Assembly (NCBI GenBank): GCA_036936605.1
Contig: JAUPFV010000004.1
Span: forward strand, 123,815,706-123,879,705
Source: Limnanthes douglasii subsp. nivea
Taxonomy: Eukaryota > Streptophyta > Magnoliopsida > Brassicales > Limnanthaceae
DNA: 64,000 nt
Direction of reading: 5' to 3'
In this document: one piece after another, positions 35,098-44,840 of the stretch
How positions within the stretch are numbered: the stretch's first letter is position 1
Layout: every line of letters begins with the position of its first letter
Made by a program: the position numbers and the translations under genes
The notes under the pieces: generated by a model
Database searches by the model: none
What the model was told of the DNA's origin: nothing
The model's input: the letters and a program-made list of their open reading frames with translations, nothing else

Positions 35098-35718
35098 CAT
35101 GCTTATTTCTTTAGATTCTTCATCATCACTTACTCGAAAACAATGGATAGGTGACTCTCAGTTAGCTAAAGACTTAAGTTGCTTTAATCATATTAAACAC
35201 TCCAAGCCTTTTATATATGTAAAATGGAATTTACCTTTACATAATCGTATTAAGCTGAATTATGATGGTTCAACTTTAATCAATGGTGAATCAAGTTATG
35301 GATTTATTCTAAGAGATGAACTAGGAAACTCAATTTTGGCTAAAGGAAGTGTAATAGGCAAATGTTCACCACTTACTGCTGAAATTTATGCATAATTAAA
35401 TGGTTTGCTATGCTGTAAAGATAAAAACCTTAACATGATTGACATTGATATAGATTCTTTAGGATGTTTAACATGTTAGTTTCAGGAAAATATCCATTGC
35501 ATTTAGAACAAATTATTCAATGCTGTAGAAATCTGATTAAGCCTCAAATGACCCTCAAACATATTTATAGAGAGCTGAATACTGTTGCAGACTGGTTAGC
35601 TAAGCTTCCACTAAAAGAACATTCAGACTTTATAATTAATGCTAACCATTCGTTTAATGTTCTATATACTATTATATTGCTAAACTCATTGAACTTATGT
35701 CACCTTAGGTTCTTTTGA
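33194..35718 (+). pseudogene. LINE1 ORF2, second part (RT, zf-RVT, RNase H)
   Basis: Resumes the ORF2 interrupted at 22825. RT palm: NLIISLDMSKAFDKLEF (33294-33345), GLRQRDPLSPSLF (33478-33516), then CLAYVNDIILF where the catalytic FADD/YADD has become YVND, so the active site is damaged. Then LPFKYLSIPI and FGGRITLIKFVLLSYPTYYL, and a zf-RVT remnant (HCxRCQN...LNHVFISCESSWHVW, 34770-34850). At the end comes an RNase H of the RVT_3 type: NRIKLNYDGSTLINGESSYG (Asp in NYDGS), AEIYA, HIYRELNTVADWLAKLP. A (TA)n expansion at 35049 lies between zf-RVT and RNase H. Confidence 0.86.
35049..35095. repeat. (TA)n microsatellite inside LINE1
   Basis: About 23 TA units, within decayed ORF2 between zf-RVT and RNase H. 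Confidence 0.97.
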
Positions 35719-36010
35719 GTTACACTAACAGCTTGGCAGGTTGAAAAACCTGACCACCAGCATCTCCACTTCTATACTTTTACAGGATACATGTACTTAA
35801 AGAGACATGAGGGAAACTGAAAAAAAGAAAGAAGACTTTAAGAAAGATGATGAAGATGCTGCTGATGTATTCAAGTTGTCGCAAACAAAAACATAAATAT
35901 AGTAGTCTAAGGCAATTGGAACAACTAAGTAAACCAAATTGTAATGAGTAGAACAAATTGTAAATTTTCTTTCAACATCAATTAAACAAGAATTTTCTTG
36001 GGAAAAAAAT
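35719..36010 (+). other. LINE1 3' untranslated region
   Basis: Follows the ORF2 end and runs to the A-rich terminus before the right 16-bp target copy. Contains a purine-rich segment (GAAAAAAAGAAAGAAGAC). No gene. Confidence 0.6.
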
Positions 36011-36026
36011 AATAATTGAATGACCA
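36011..36026. repeat. LINE1 target-site duplication, right
   Basis: AATAATTGAATGACCA, identical to 20131-20146. It sits right after the A-rich end. Confidence 0.85.
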
Positions 36027-36214
36027 ATTGTTAGATTAGTTTAAGTTTTTTTACTACCACACTTTCAGATTGTTTATTATAATTATAAAACACATACATA
36101 TAAAATACATAATGAAATGTTCGAAAAATTACCATAAGAGTATCTTCAAACTATTAAGATAAAAATAATTAGATTAAGTCTACTTAAATAAACTTAAATC
36201 TATTTAGTGACATC

Positions 36215-36583
36215 TGGTTTTGTTTATTCTGGGCTAGGGGTAATTTTGTAAAGTGTTTTGTGAAGTTTTGAGTATTAAGTGTTTGGTGTGTAAAGTAGTG
36301 AGATAATTGAGCAGCATGATTGTATTAAATGTTTATTACCCTCATTAATGAAAGTAGTTGGGGGAATTTATACTCTTAATTAAGGACCCATGGGCTTACG
36401 GGTCAAGTTATCAAACCGGGTCAAGTTTAAGGATCCATTAATCTTTTAAGTAGATTAGGAAATAGCTTAGTCAAAAGGAGTTTTAATTTTGTCATGTCCG
36501 GATTTTTTAGTGGCATGTCTTTGTTCGAATTACCCCTGTCCCGATTAAGCAGTGGGTTGTGTCTGAAGTATCTGTACTCATCA
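36215..36583 (-). repeat. Tat2 3' LTR
   Basis: TGGTTTTG to CTCATCA on the plus strand, 369 bp, preceded by the target copy ACATC. The polypurine tract CTAAAAAAGGGGCTAC (minus strand) lies directly inside. Confidence 0.93.
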
Positions 36584-36905
36584 GTAGCCCCTTTTTTAGG
36601 CCTTGTAAAAAATATTTGGTAGGACTAAAAATTCACTACGTATTAGGAAGTTTATTTTCATCATTAACTCAGTTCGAAGTCTGTCCAAACTGATTTCTCT
36701 TTTCAGATTTCTAAGAGTTTTCTTCTTGGATTGTGGGACACATGTCAATATCTAGTTCGACCTACCAGTCGTTATTTCTCCTAGATCGGCGCACCCGCTA
36801 AGTCTAGAAAGTTACATAGACATTTAATCATTCACACGTTTGCAGTCTTTAATCATTGCCAAAACCTCTTTAACTTCTCCTAGGTAGTAGTTACTTTTTT
36901 ACTAT

Positions 36906-36914
36906 TATATAAAT
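36906..36914 (+). promoter_or_regulatory. TATA box of the Tat2 antisense gene
   Basis: TATATAAAT about 95 bases before the ATG at 37003; equivalent to TATAAAT in Tat1. Confidence 0.5.
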
Positions 36915-37002
36915 TCTCTTTCACTATTTCATTGTTTTCATCACTCAAAGATTTTCTAGAGAGATTTTCCTTCTTATCTTTAACTTTTTCTTGAGAAGTT
37001 TT

Positions 37003-38453
37003 ATGTTCACAGCCAGAAACCCACTTGTTAAAGGTGGTTGGTTAAACTTATCAGAGTTAGAAAGGGCGAAAAAAGTTGAAAGAGAGAATCGCATTGCTGC
37101 TGGCCTCTCAGTTTCTCCAAGTGAGAAATCTAGTGAACCAACTTAAGAAGCTGATCAAGGATCATCCTCTTCCAAAAACCCCAGGCCTAGACAGTTATTC
37201 AAACCAAGCTTTTCACCCCTTCACTTAGGCTCTTCTGTTCAAGAGTCTCAACCTTCTGTTGTTAAAGAAAACGTTGTTTCGAGTATCAGAAAACCTTCCC
37301 CCTTCATAGCCATGAGTTCTCACGTTGAATAGTTTCCAGAGAAGACAACCCCTCACCGGACGACCCGTCTAACTAAAACTCAATCTATAGCTTCACTGCC
37401 AAAGCCCTCCGGATCAGAGGCATATAGAGAAAATTCAAGAGACAATCCCTCCAGATCGGAGGCATCTAAAGTAGTCCTAAGGCCAAGCCCTCCACATCCG
37501 AACCTCAACCGGACACCAGGCCTTTAGAGGCAACAGATGCTCAACCATCCAAACAGCTTCCGGTACCAGAATCTGACCCTCATTCATCCAAGACAGCCGA
37601 TAAAACTTCCACAGTGATGGAAGATATAATGGAAGATAGTATCGAGGAAGATCCTTTTGAAACTGAGACATCAAACCACCCTCATCAATTCCCTCACCTC
37701 TGACAAAGAATCTCTATCAACCAGCCTTATCAATGCCAATCTAGATATACAAAAGAACTAAAGAACTAAAGAATGAGACAAAGACATTGAGGATGGACAA
37801 GGAAGATTCATCCACCAAATTGGCCACTTCGGAGACTTCCAGAACTAAGCTCCAAACTAAGTACTTCGGTTTGGAAAATGACCTCTCAACATTAAAGGAG
37901 GACCTGAAGACCAAATATGGTGTCATCCAAACCCTATCCGACGAGAATACTTTATTAGAAGGTACTGTGTTGAAGATGGCCAAGGAGAAATACGATTTGG
38001 TGAAGCAGCAGGAGCAAGTTATCCATGCAGGTATTGATAAATATACCAACGAAGTCATAGATTCGATAGAGAAAAGATATGATGAAGTCATGGCCAAGGA
38101 GAAATAGGATTTGGTGAAGCAGCAGGAGCAAGCTATCCATGCAGGTATTTATAAATATACCAACGAAATCATAGATTCGATAGAGAAAAGATATGATAAA
38201 GTCAGGTCTGACATGGTGCTGCTCTTTCATGAGAACTTTTTTCGAAGAGGACCCTTGGTCCCTTATGGAAATATGTGGAATACGACGATCTTCCAATTCA
38301 CACCATGGTAGATGGCGACAATCACAACTACTCCAGTGGAATCGATTCCACTACTGACGATGAAGAGGGAACTGGTGAGAGTTCGAGTGCTGAACTCAGA
38401 AGTCCCAAGAAAGGTGGTGGTGGTGAAGGAACATCCAAAGAGAACAAGCCCTA
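37003..38453 (+). pseudogene. Tat2 antisense gene, internally deleted
   Basis: Starts MFTARNPLVKGGWLNLSELE, collinear with Tat1, and meets a stop after about 47 codons (SSEPT then TAA). The N-terminal region continues to about 37670 (MEDIMEDSIEEDPFETE); then the sequence jumps directly to the coiled-coil part (NSLTSDKESLSTSLINAN), so the whole middle domain present in Tat1 at about 24390-25960 is missing. The coiled coil at 37741-38210 includes a 114-bp tandem duplication. The C-terminal WKYVEYDDLPIHTMVDG block is frameshifted near 38250. Confidence 0.72.
37976..38203 (+). repeat. 114-bp tandem duplication in the Tat2 coiled coil
   Basis: ATGGCCAAGGAGAAATACGA at 37976 recurs at 38090 with one base changed that makes a stop (AAATAG). 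The unit is 38 codons and keeps frame: a segment with LVKQQEQVIHAG, KYTNEVIDSIEKRYD. Tat1 has one copy. Confidence 0.92.
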
Positions 38454-38515
38454 AGGTTTAATCATATCTTTGTTTTCTTCTTTTATTTTTGTGAACAGTT
38501 AAAGTCCTTGGATGG

Positions 38516-38594
38516 CCAAGGCACATTTTGTAATACCATTCGGTTAGAGCCCGAATAAGTCTTTGAAATACTTAAAGTCCTTGGATAGCCAAGG
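38516..38594. repeat. Duplicated CCTTGG...CCAAGG hairpin motif in Tat2
   Basis: CCTTGGATGGCCAAGG at 38516-38531 and CCTTGGATAGCCAAGG at 38579-38594 (offset 63), at the same place as in Tat1. Confidence 0.8.
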
Positions 38595-38900
38595 CATATT
38601 TTGTTTTTCCTGTTCAGCTAAAGTCCGAATAGGTTTATTTATCAAATCTTCCTTTATTTAACACTTTCTTTCCTTTAAATTTTAATGGCTAATGTTTAAA
38701 TAACACTTAGTATTTCAAAAACATTATAGTGAGAGTGTTTAATATATCTGATGACATGTATTTAATAGTCATCACACAACCAGGTTTATCCGATCTATTA
38801 AAGATCCAGTGATTTGTACTTGAATTGAGTTGTAGTAAAACCACACCGGATGTTTTAAGAAGGCATCACATTTTATTGAATGAAAAAATCGGACAACTCA

Positions 38901-40020
38901 TTAAAACCTCCCCGCGCCACCAGGTAGGAAAGAATATGCCCTCAAAAGTTCAATATTCCATGGGTGCTTCAAAACCCTTCCTTCTTTGTCCTGAAGCCTA
39001 TATATCTCAGGCTTAAGTTTTTCGGAGACCTCATAGGGGCCTTCCCAGTTTGGAGCAAGCTTACCGAACTGTTTCTCCTTGGTGTGTAAGAAAACTTTTC
39101 TCAACATTTTATCTCCCAGTTGAAAATCTCTTCTCTTGACCTTGGAAGGAAACCTGCTCATCATCAAGCCTTGGTAGTGGGTTGTTCTCATGTGAGCTTT
39201 AACCCTTCTTTCTTCAATAAAGTTCAACTGATTCCTAATTGCTAACTCATTAGCCTGTTCGGAATACTTATGGACCCTGTATGATAGTAAGGTAGCTTCT
39301 ATGGGGGTTAATGGCATCCATCGCATACACCAAAGCAAAAGGACATTCTTGTATAGCAGCCCGATGAGTAGTTCGGTATGCCCACAACACTTGTTGCAGA
39401 TAGCTTGGTCACTTACCTGCAACTCCTTCTAGATTCATTTTTAATCCGGACAAAACGGTCATGTTGGCAACTTCAACCTGGATGTTTGCTTGTGGATGGA
39501 AAGGAGAAGAAAAACAGTGTTGAATGACCATAGAAGCACAAAAATTCTCCATATCCTTGTTATCAAACTGTGGCCCATTGTCTGTGGTTATCTTTTGAGG
39601 AATCCCAAATCTGCAACATATATTGGATAGGATAAATTTAATGACAACCTTTGAAGTGGTTCCTGCCAAATGAGCTGCCTCTATCCATTTTGAGAAGTAA
39701 TCAATAGCAACTATAATGGTTCTGCACCCTCCGAACGCCATTGGTAGATGCCCAACTAAATTCAATCCCCAACGAGAAAAAGGTATTGGCTCATAAATAG
39801 ATTCCATTGGTACTGCAGGCACATGAAATTCATTGTCATACCTTTGACATAGATTACACTTCTTTACCATTTCTTTAACATCTGCCATTATGGATGACCA
39901 ATAGTACCCAACCAACAATACCCTCTGGGTTAGTGCCATGTAGCCACAATGTGCTGATCCTTCTCCATCGTGCAGTTCGGATAAAACGAATTGAGATTCT
40001 TCAACCCCCAAACAACACAA
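38901..40020 (-). pseudogene. Tat2 integrase
   Basis: Two frames (40020-39409 and 39422-38901) that together cover the integrase: SELHDGEGSAHCGYMALTQR, KKCNLCQRY, first Asp in NLVGHLPMA changed context (GLNLVG, so the catalytic Asp appears replaced by Asn), second in ITTDNGPQF, Glu in NIQVEVANMTV, and the C-terminal LAPNWEGPYEV. The frameshift lies at about 39410-39420. Inactive. Confidence 0.86.
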
Positions 40021-40227
40021 GAGAGGTCTGCATTCTTCCTCTTATTTGTTCTGATTTTATTGTATGGATGGGCATTCTTGTATATGAATCCAAGGGTATG
40101 ACTCAAAATATGCTATGGTTGCCAAGGAATCTGCCAGTGTATTCTCTGACCTAGGAATATGCTCATAACAAACATTTTTTAAGTTGGATGGCACCTATTT
40201 CAGGAGAAGTAAGTATTTGATCATATG

Positions 40228-40881
40228 TTACTTCTTGCCCTCAGACTGACCTTGAACATGATGGATGAGAAGATGGGAGTCACTCATCAACCTAACCCTT
40301 TTAGGCCCACATAGGAAAGCCAATTTAAGACCAGCTATAATCGTTTCATATTCAGACTCATTGTTAGAGGCCTTGAATCCAAAGCATATTGCCTGGTACA
40401 TTTTATCACCATACGGAGAGGTTAGGCGAATTCTAGCTCCACAACCCAATGTACTTGATCCTACATCAGTTCGGACTACCCATTATTTCTTGGTTTTTTC
40501 TTCTGAAGTTTGTGTAGAGCTCCTATCCGAGTGGAACTCTACTAGGAAAATAGCAACAAATTGAGCTTTGATAGCAGTTTGTGGGGCAAAATCAATGTCA
40601 TAATCATCCAACTCTACTGACCATTTGGTCATCTTGCTTGAAATGTTTGCCTTATGAAGAACATTATTCAATGGGAAAGATGTTCGGACAATGATGGAAT
40701 GAGACTTAAAATATGGCCTCATTTTTCTTGCTGCAATTACTAAGGCTAGTGCCAACTTTTCAAGCTTCAAGTACCTCTTCTCAGCATCTATCAAACTTTT
40801 GCTGATGTAGTACACCAGACGAGGGTAGTTGTCCACTTCCCACACCAATACTGTGCTTATAGCACATTCTGACATAGCCAA
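40228..40881 (-). pseudogene. Tat2 dual RNase H, partly deleted
   Basis: The first domain (40881-40483) has YLKLEKLALALVIAARKMR and YDIDFAPQTAIKAQ. The second (40470-40228) has MGCGARIRLTSPYG, NNESEYETIIAGLKL and LMSDSHLLIHH, then stops after SEGKK. Its end (PRSENTLADSLA-like) is seen in pieces to about 40060. Confidence 0.8.
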
Positions 40882-40899
40882 GTATACATAGAGTGTTTC

Positions 40900-41837
40900 T
40901 CATTGAATGGTTTTAAAAAGAGTCTCCAGTGAGGATAAGTGTTTTTTTATTTCAACAAAAGCTTGGCTGCACCGTGGAGACCAATTAAAATCTTTAGCAT
41001 TCTTCAAGGTTTGGAAAAATGGAGCACACTTGTCCGAGGACCTTGAAATGAAACGATTCAAGGCAGCCAACCATCCAGTGAGTCTCTGCACTTCTGCAAT
41101 ATTCCGAGGAGGATCCATTTCCAATAGAGTATTAAGCTGATCCGGATCGGGCTGTATCCCTTTCTCACTTATTACATACCCCAAAAAATTTCCGGATCGA
41201 ACCCCAAAGACACATTTTTCTGGATTCAGTTTCAAATTCACAGTTGCCAAATTAGCAAATGTCTCTTGAATGTCAACTATGTGCAAATCCTCCTCCAATC
41301 TTTTAACCATCATATCATCTATGTATACCTCCATATTTCTGCCAATATGGCTAGCGAATGCTTTGTTCACCAACCTCTGATAAGTAGCCCCAACATTTTT
41401 CAATCCAAAAGGCATCACCTTGTAACAATGGAGACCTCTGTCTGTTATAAAGGTAGTATGATCTTGGTCCTTCAGATCCACCTGTATCTGGTTGTACCCA
41501 GAGAAGGCATCCATGAAAGACAACAATTTGTTTCCAAACGTTGAGTCTACCAACTGGTCTATCCGGGGGACTGGATAAGATCTTTTGGGAAAGCCCTATA
41601 GAGGTCAGTAAAATCAATACACATACACCATTTCCCATTCTTTTTCTTGACCAACACTAGATTGGCAGTCCATAAAGGATATTGGAATTCCTTTATGTGC
41701 CCCATCTTGGTAAGGCGATCAACTTCTTGAATTATTACATCAGCTTTCTCCTTAGAGAAAGATCTCCTTTTCTGCACAACAAGTACAACATCACTCTGGA
41801 TGACAGCTTGTGTGAGATAAAGCTTGCAAGTACTCAA
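40900..41837 (-). pseudogene. Tat2 reverse transcriptase
   Basis: N-terminal frame 41837-41559 (VDRLTKMGHIKEF, WCMCIDFTDLYRAFPKD), frameshift near 41560-41590, then 41553-40900 with FMDAFSGYNQIQVDLKDQD, FGLKNVGATYQRLVN, the active site VYIDDMMVKR and NLKLNPEKCVFGVRSGNFLGY. Catalytic Asp pair intact, reading frame broken. Confidence 0.9.
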
Positions 41838-42217
41838 GTTACATCATCATTGCACCAAGCAAAGACATGCTGATTATTTGATAAAAAGGACAACAATTTC
41901 TTTTTCAACTCTGGCGCCATCTTGAAGCCAACCTTGATATTTGTACCCTCTGCCAAGAAGTAGGTTTCAATCTCTTCTACTGGTATTATAACACTAGGGG
42001 CCTCTCTGGGGTCATCAATCTCACCTTATCCCTCAGAAGGCCCCAGTAACTGCTAATCTTCATTTATCCGAACTGCTCCCAAAGTTTTAGGAGCAAGTAC
42101 AGTTGCATAGCATTCCCTTGCTATCTTCTGACTACTTCGGACAACACCCACCTGCCCTTGAACTGCATACTTCAAACACTAGTGGACTGTTGAGGCCACA
42201 ACATGCATTATAGAGAG

Positions 42218-42844
42218 CTAGGATCTTCCAAAGATTTCATTGTAGCATGTGGGGAAATCTACCACAACAAATAACACCCTGACCAGCTTTTTAAAAGGCC
42301 CCTTGCCCAACAACACCTCTTCCTCAAACTCCCCGATTACATCCGCAAAGCTCCATGTGAAGCCCACAATGGTTCTGTTTGACCGTTGAATAACAACCGG
42401 ATTTTTCATCTGCTTGTAGGAGCTCAAGAAGAGGATGTTTGACGAACTGGCTGTATCTATCAGAATTCGTTGGATATCATTGCCCCCAATAGATGCTCCT
42501 ATCACCACAGCATCCTCATCAGGCCCATCAATATTTATTAAATCATCCTCATCAAAAACTATAAATGGAAGAGGGGTTTGGAACTGATAAGAAGATATGC
42601 CCCCTTCCCACTGAGTAGCTAGACTATGAACATGCCTCTTTCTCGATGAAGAAGTATGTGCTGTCATGGTATCTCCTCCAAAGATGGTGAGTGACTCAAA
42701 GAAACTGATTAGTCCGGACATCGTTTTGGTCTGCTCTGTTACGACCCCCACCTTATTCTGAGTTGGATCGGGATTCAAATAATCAGAATCAACATCAAAT
42801 CTTTCAAGGATCACCATTGCTTCTTCTTGGGCAGATGTTCCCAC
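42218..42844 (-). pseudogene. Tat2 protease with Gag tail
   Basis: The frame includes the Gag-protease spacer (SRKRHVHSLATQWEGG) and the protease. Its active-site triad position reads ILIDTASSSNILF, where Gly of D-T-G is replaced by Ala, so the enzyme would be inactive. It ends CYNEIFGRS; Tat1 has CYNAILRRS. Confidence 0.85.
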
Positions 42845-44435
42845 ATTGTTTATAGGACCTGTCTAAGGAGCATTGTCAGGCCTGTTTCCACTTCTTCTTT
42901 TGAAATAAGCTCCCGGTTTGCCTCTTTCAATAAGATTCTGCACTTCTTGTTTCAAGGCTATGCAGTCTTAAGTATTGTGGCCTATATCATTGTGATATTG
43001 GCAAAAACAAGTATTTCGACTCTCTATAGGGGACTGCAGTGCTGTTGGTTTCCGGAAATGAACTTCTTCCTTAGTCTTGTTATATATTGTGGCTACATTC
43101 TCTTTCAATTATGCAAACCACTCTGGTTGAACCCAAGGACCTTTTTTACTCTTTGATTGCTGGCTTTGAGATTGATTCTGGTTGGACTGAGTTTGTTTAG
43201 CCCTGTTGGACCCTTGTCCGATCGCCTTAGCCTTATATCCGGACTGGTTTTGAGCTGTTGTGGTGCACCTCTGCACCCTATTTTCTTGGTTTCATCCATA
43301 TTAATCTGATTTCCTACCTGATTTAACAAGCCACCCCAAGTCATGGGTTTCTTCCTGGTCACCGAATCGGCCAGATTCCCAGGGTTCAACCCTTGTCTCA
43401 TGGAAGCAATTGCCACATGTTCGAAGCAATATGCTAACCCATTCTTGGTATTCACGAACCGACTTATGTAGTCCTTCAAAGACTCATTTGGCTCTTGGTA
43501 ACAATAGATAATAGTATCCCCATTTCCCTTCACCTCCTTACTTCCCATAAACTACATTCGAAAAGCAACCAAGAATGTATCAAAGTTTCTGATACACCCA
43601 TGGGGTAAGTTGTTGTACAACTTAAGAGCACTTCCCGTAAAATATTAGAAGAAGGCTCTAGACAGAAGTTTGTCATCATCATCGAAATTCATCATGAAGT
43701 TCTTGAACTGCCCCAAATGGTTGTCTGGATCATTACTTCCATCATACTTCTCTAATTTGGAGCTGTCAAACCTTTTGGGTAGGTTTCCGGACAGTATTTT
43801 GGCAGATAAAGATGACTGTCTCCAATTCCTATTAAAACTGAAGAATGTGTCTTCATTAGGCGTTGCAAAAATACCTGGTTCGGTCTGAAAAGTAAAAGGA
43901 TCGGTCAGTAACTGATCAACATGCTTATGGCTATGGCTATGAGATGACCCTTTGCCCAGATGCCTTTTAAGCCTCCCATGCCTATATCTCTTTCTTGAAT
44001 ATTTTTTAGCTAGTTTTTGTTTCTTTCTAGACCTCCCTTCATCACTGCTTGATAACAAAGACTCCTTAAGCTTAGCCTCGTTCGAAGAGCTGTTGGAGGA
44101 CTCAAATCTGAACTTTCAACTGACTTAGACCGGTGAGTCTTCTTAGAACTAACATGATGGGTCTTTTTTGAACTCAAATGAGTCTTTGCTGATGGATCAT
44201 TCTCCCTAAGGTTGTCAGTATGATGAATAGCTGACACCCCTGACTTCTCTCTTATACCATTTTCTGCTTGTTTTATGGCCCTTAACGCCTCTATGTCTGC
44301 TCTTAACTTGTCTCGCTCTTCGATGGTGCATTCCTTGTTTTCCCCAACTACCTCCACCATAGGTGGTGGAGTTCCATGCTCATTCGGATTTATCTGAACT
44401 GGTCTTCTCTACTGGTTTTGAATGCAAGATTCAGG
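42845..44435 (-). pseudogene. Tat2 gag
   Basis: Minus-strand pieces in three frames: 44360-44010 (charged N-terminus, EERDKLRADIEALRAIKQAE, Ser-rich stretch), 44058-43645 (KRHLGKGSSHSHSHKH, EKYDGSNDPDNHLGQFK, FDDDDKLLSRAFF) and 43548-43105 (GSKEVKGNGDTI, ESLKDYISRFVNT). The Cys-His segment lies at about 43010-42950. Same order as Tat1 with more breaks. Confidence 0.84.
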
Positions 44436-44448
44436 CACCCTCGCACTC

Positions 44449-44466
44449 CCACTGTGGTCGCAAATT
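44449..44466 (-). other. Tat2 primer binding site
   Basis: Minus strand, next to the 5' LTR: TTTGCGACCACAGTGGGA, one base different in the core from Tat1 (TTGGCGACCACGGTGGGA). Confidence 0.55.
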
Positions 44467-44835
44467 TGGTTTGGTTTATTCTGGGATAGGGGTAATTTTG
44501 TAAAATGTTTTGTGAATTTTTTGAGTATTAAGTGTTTGGTGTGTAAAGTAGTGAGATAATTGAGCAGCCTGGTTGTATGAAATATTCATTACCCTCATCA
44601 ATGAAAGTGGTTGGGGTATTTATACTCTTAATTAAGGACTCATGGGATTATGGGTCAAGTTATCAAATCGGGTCAAGTTTAAGGACCCATTAATCTTTTA
44701 AGCAGATTAACAAATAGTTTAGTCAAAAGGTGTTTTACTTTTGTCCTGTCCTGATTTTTTAGTGGCATGTCTTTCTCCGAATTACCCCTGTCTGGATTAA
44801 GCAGTGGGCTATGTCTGAAGTATCCGAACTCATCA
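44467..44835 (-). repeat. Tat2 5' LTR
   Basis: TGGTTTGG to CTCATCA, 369 bp, followed by the target copy ACATC at 44836-44840. Confidence 0.93.
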
Positions 44836-44840
44836 ACATC

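Larger units (their letters stand above)
20147..36010 (+). mobile_element. L1-type LINE (LINE1), 5'-truncated, split by Tat1
   Basis: Plus-strand non-LTR retrotransposon with ORF1 (DUF4283 end and zinc-knuckle remnant) and ORF2 (endonuclease, reverse transcriptase, C-terminal RNase H). It starts inside ORF1, so it is 5'-truncated as LINEs usually are, and ends at an A-rich stretch (GGGAAAAAAAT). A 16-bp direct repeat at both ends marks target-primed insertion. Removing Tat1 (22826-33188 plus one 5-bp target copy) leaves about 5.5 kb. Many stops and shifts show it is inactive. Confidence 0.9.
36215..44835 (-). mobile_element. Tat-lineage Ty3/gypsy retrotransposon (Tat2), decayed
   Basis: 8,621 bp, sense strand minus, 369-bp LTRs, target duplication ACATC at 36210-36214 and 44836-44840. 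It has the same design as Tat1: gag, protease, RT, dual RNase H, integrase on minus, antisense gene on plus next to the 3' LTR. The LTRs differ from each other at roughly 34 positions and from Tat1 by more, so it is a separate, related subfamily copy. It is shorter because of a large deletion in the antisense gene and a smaller one in the second RNase H. Confidence 0.94.
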
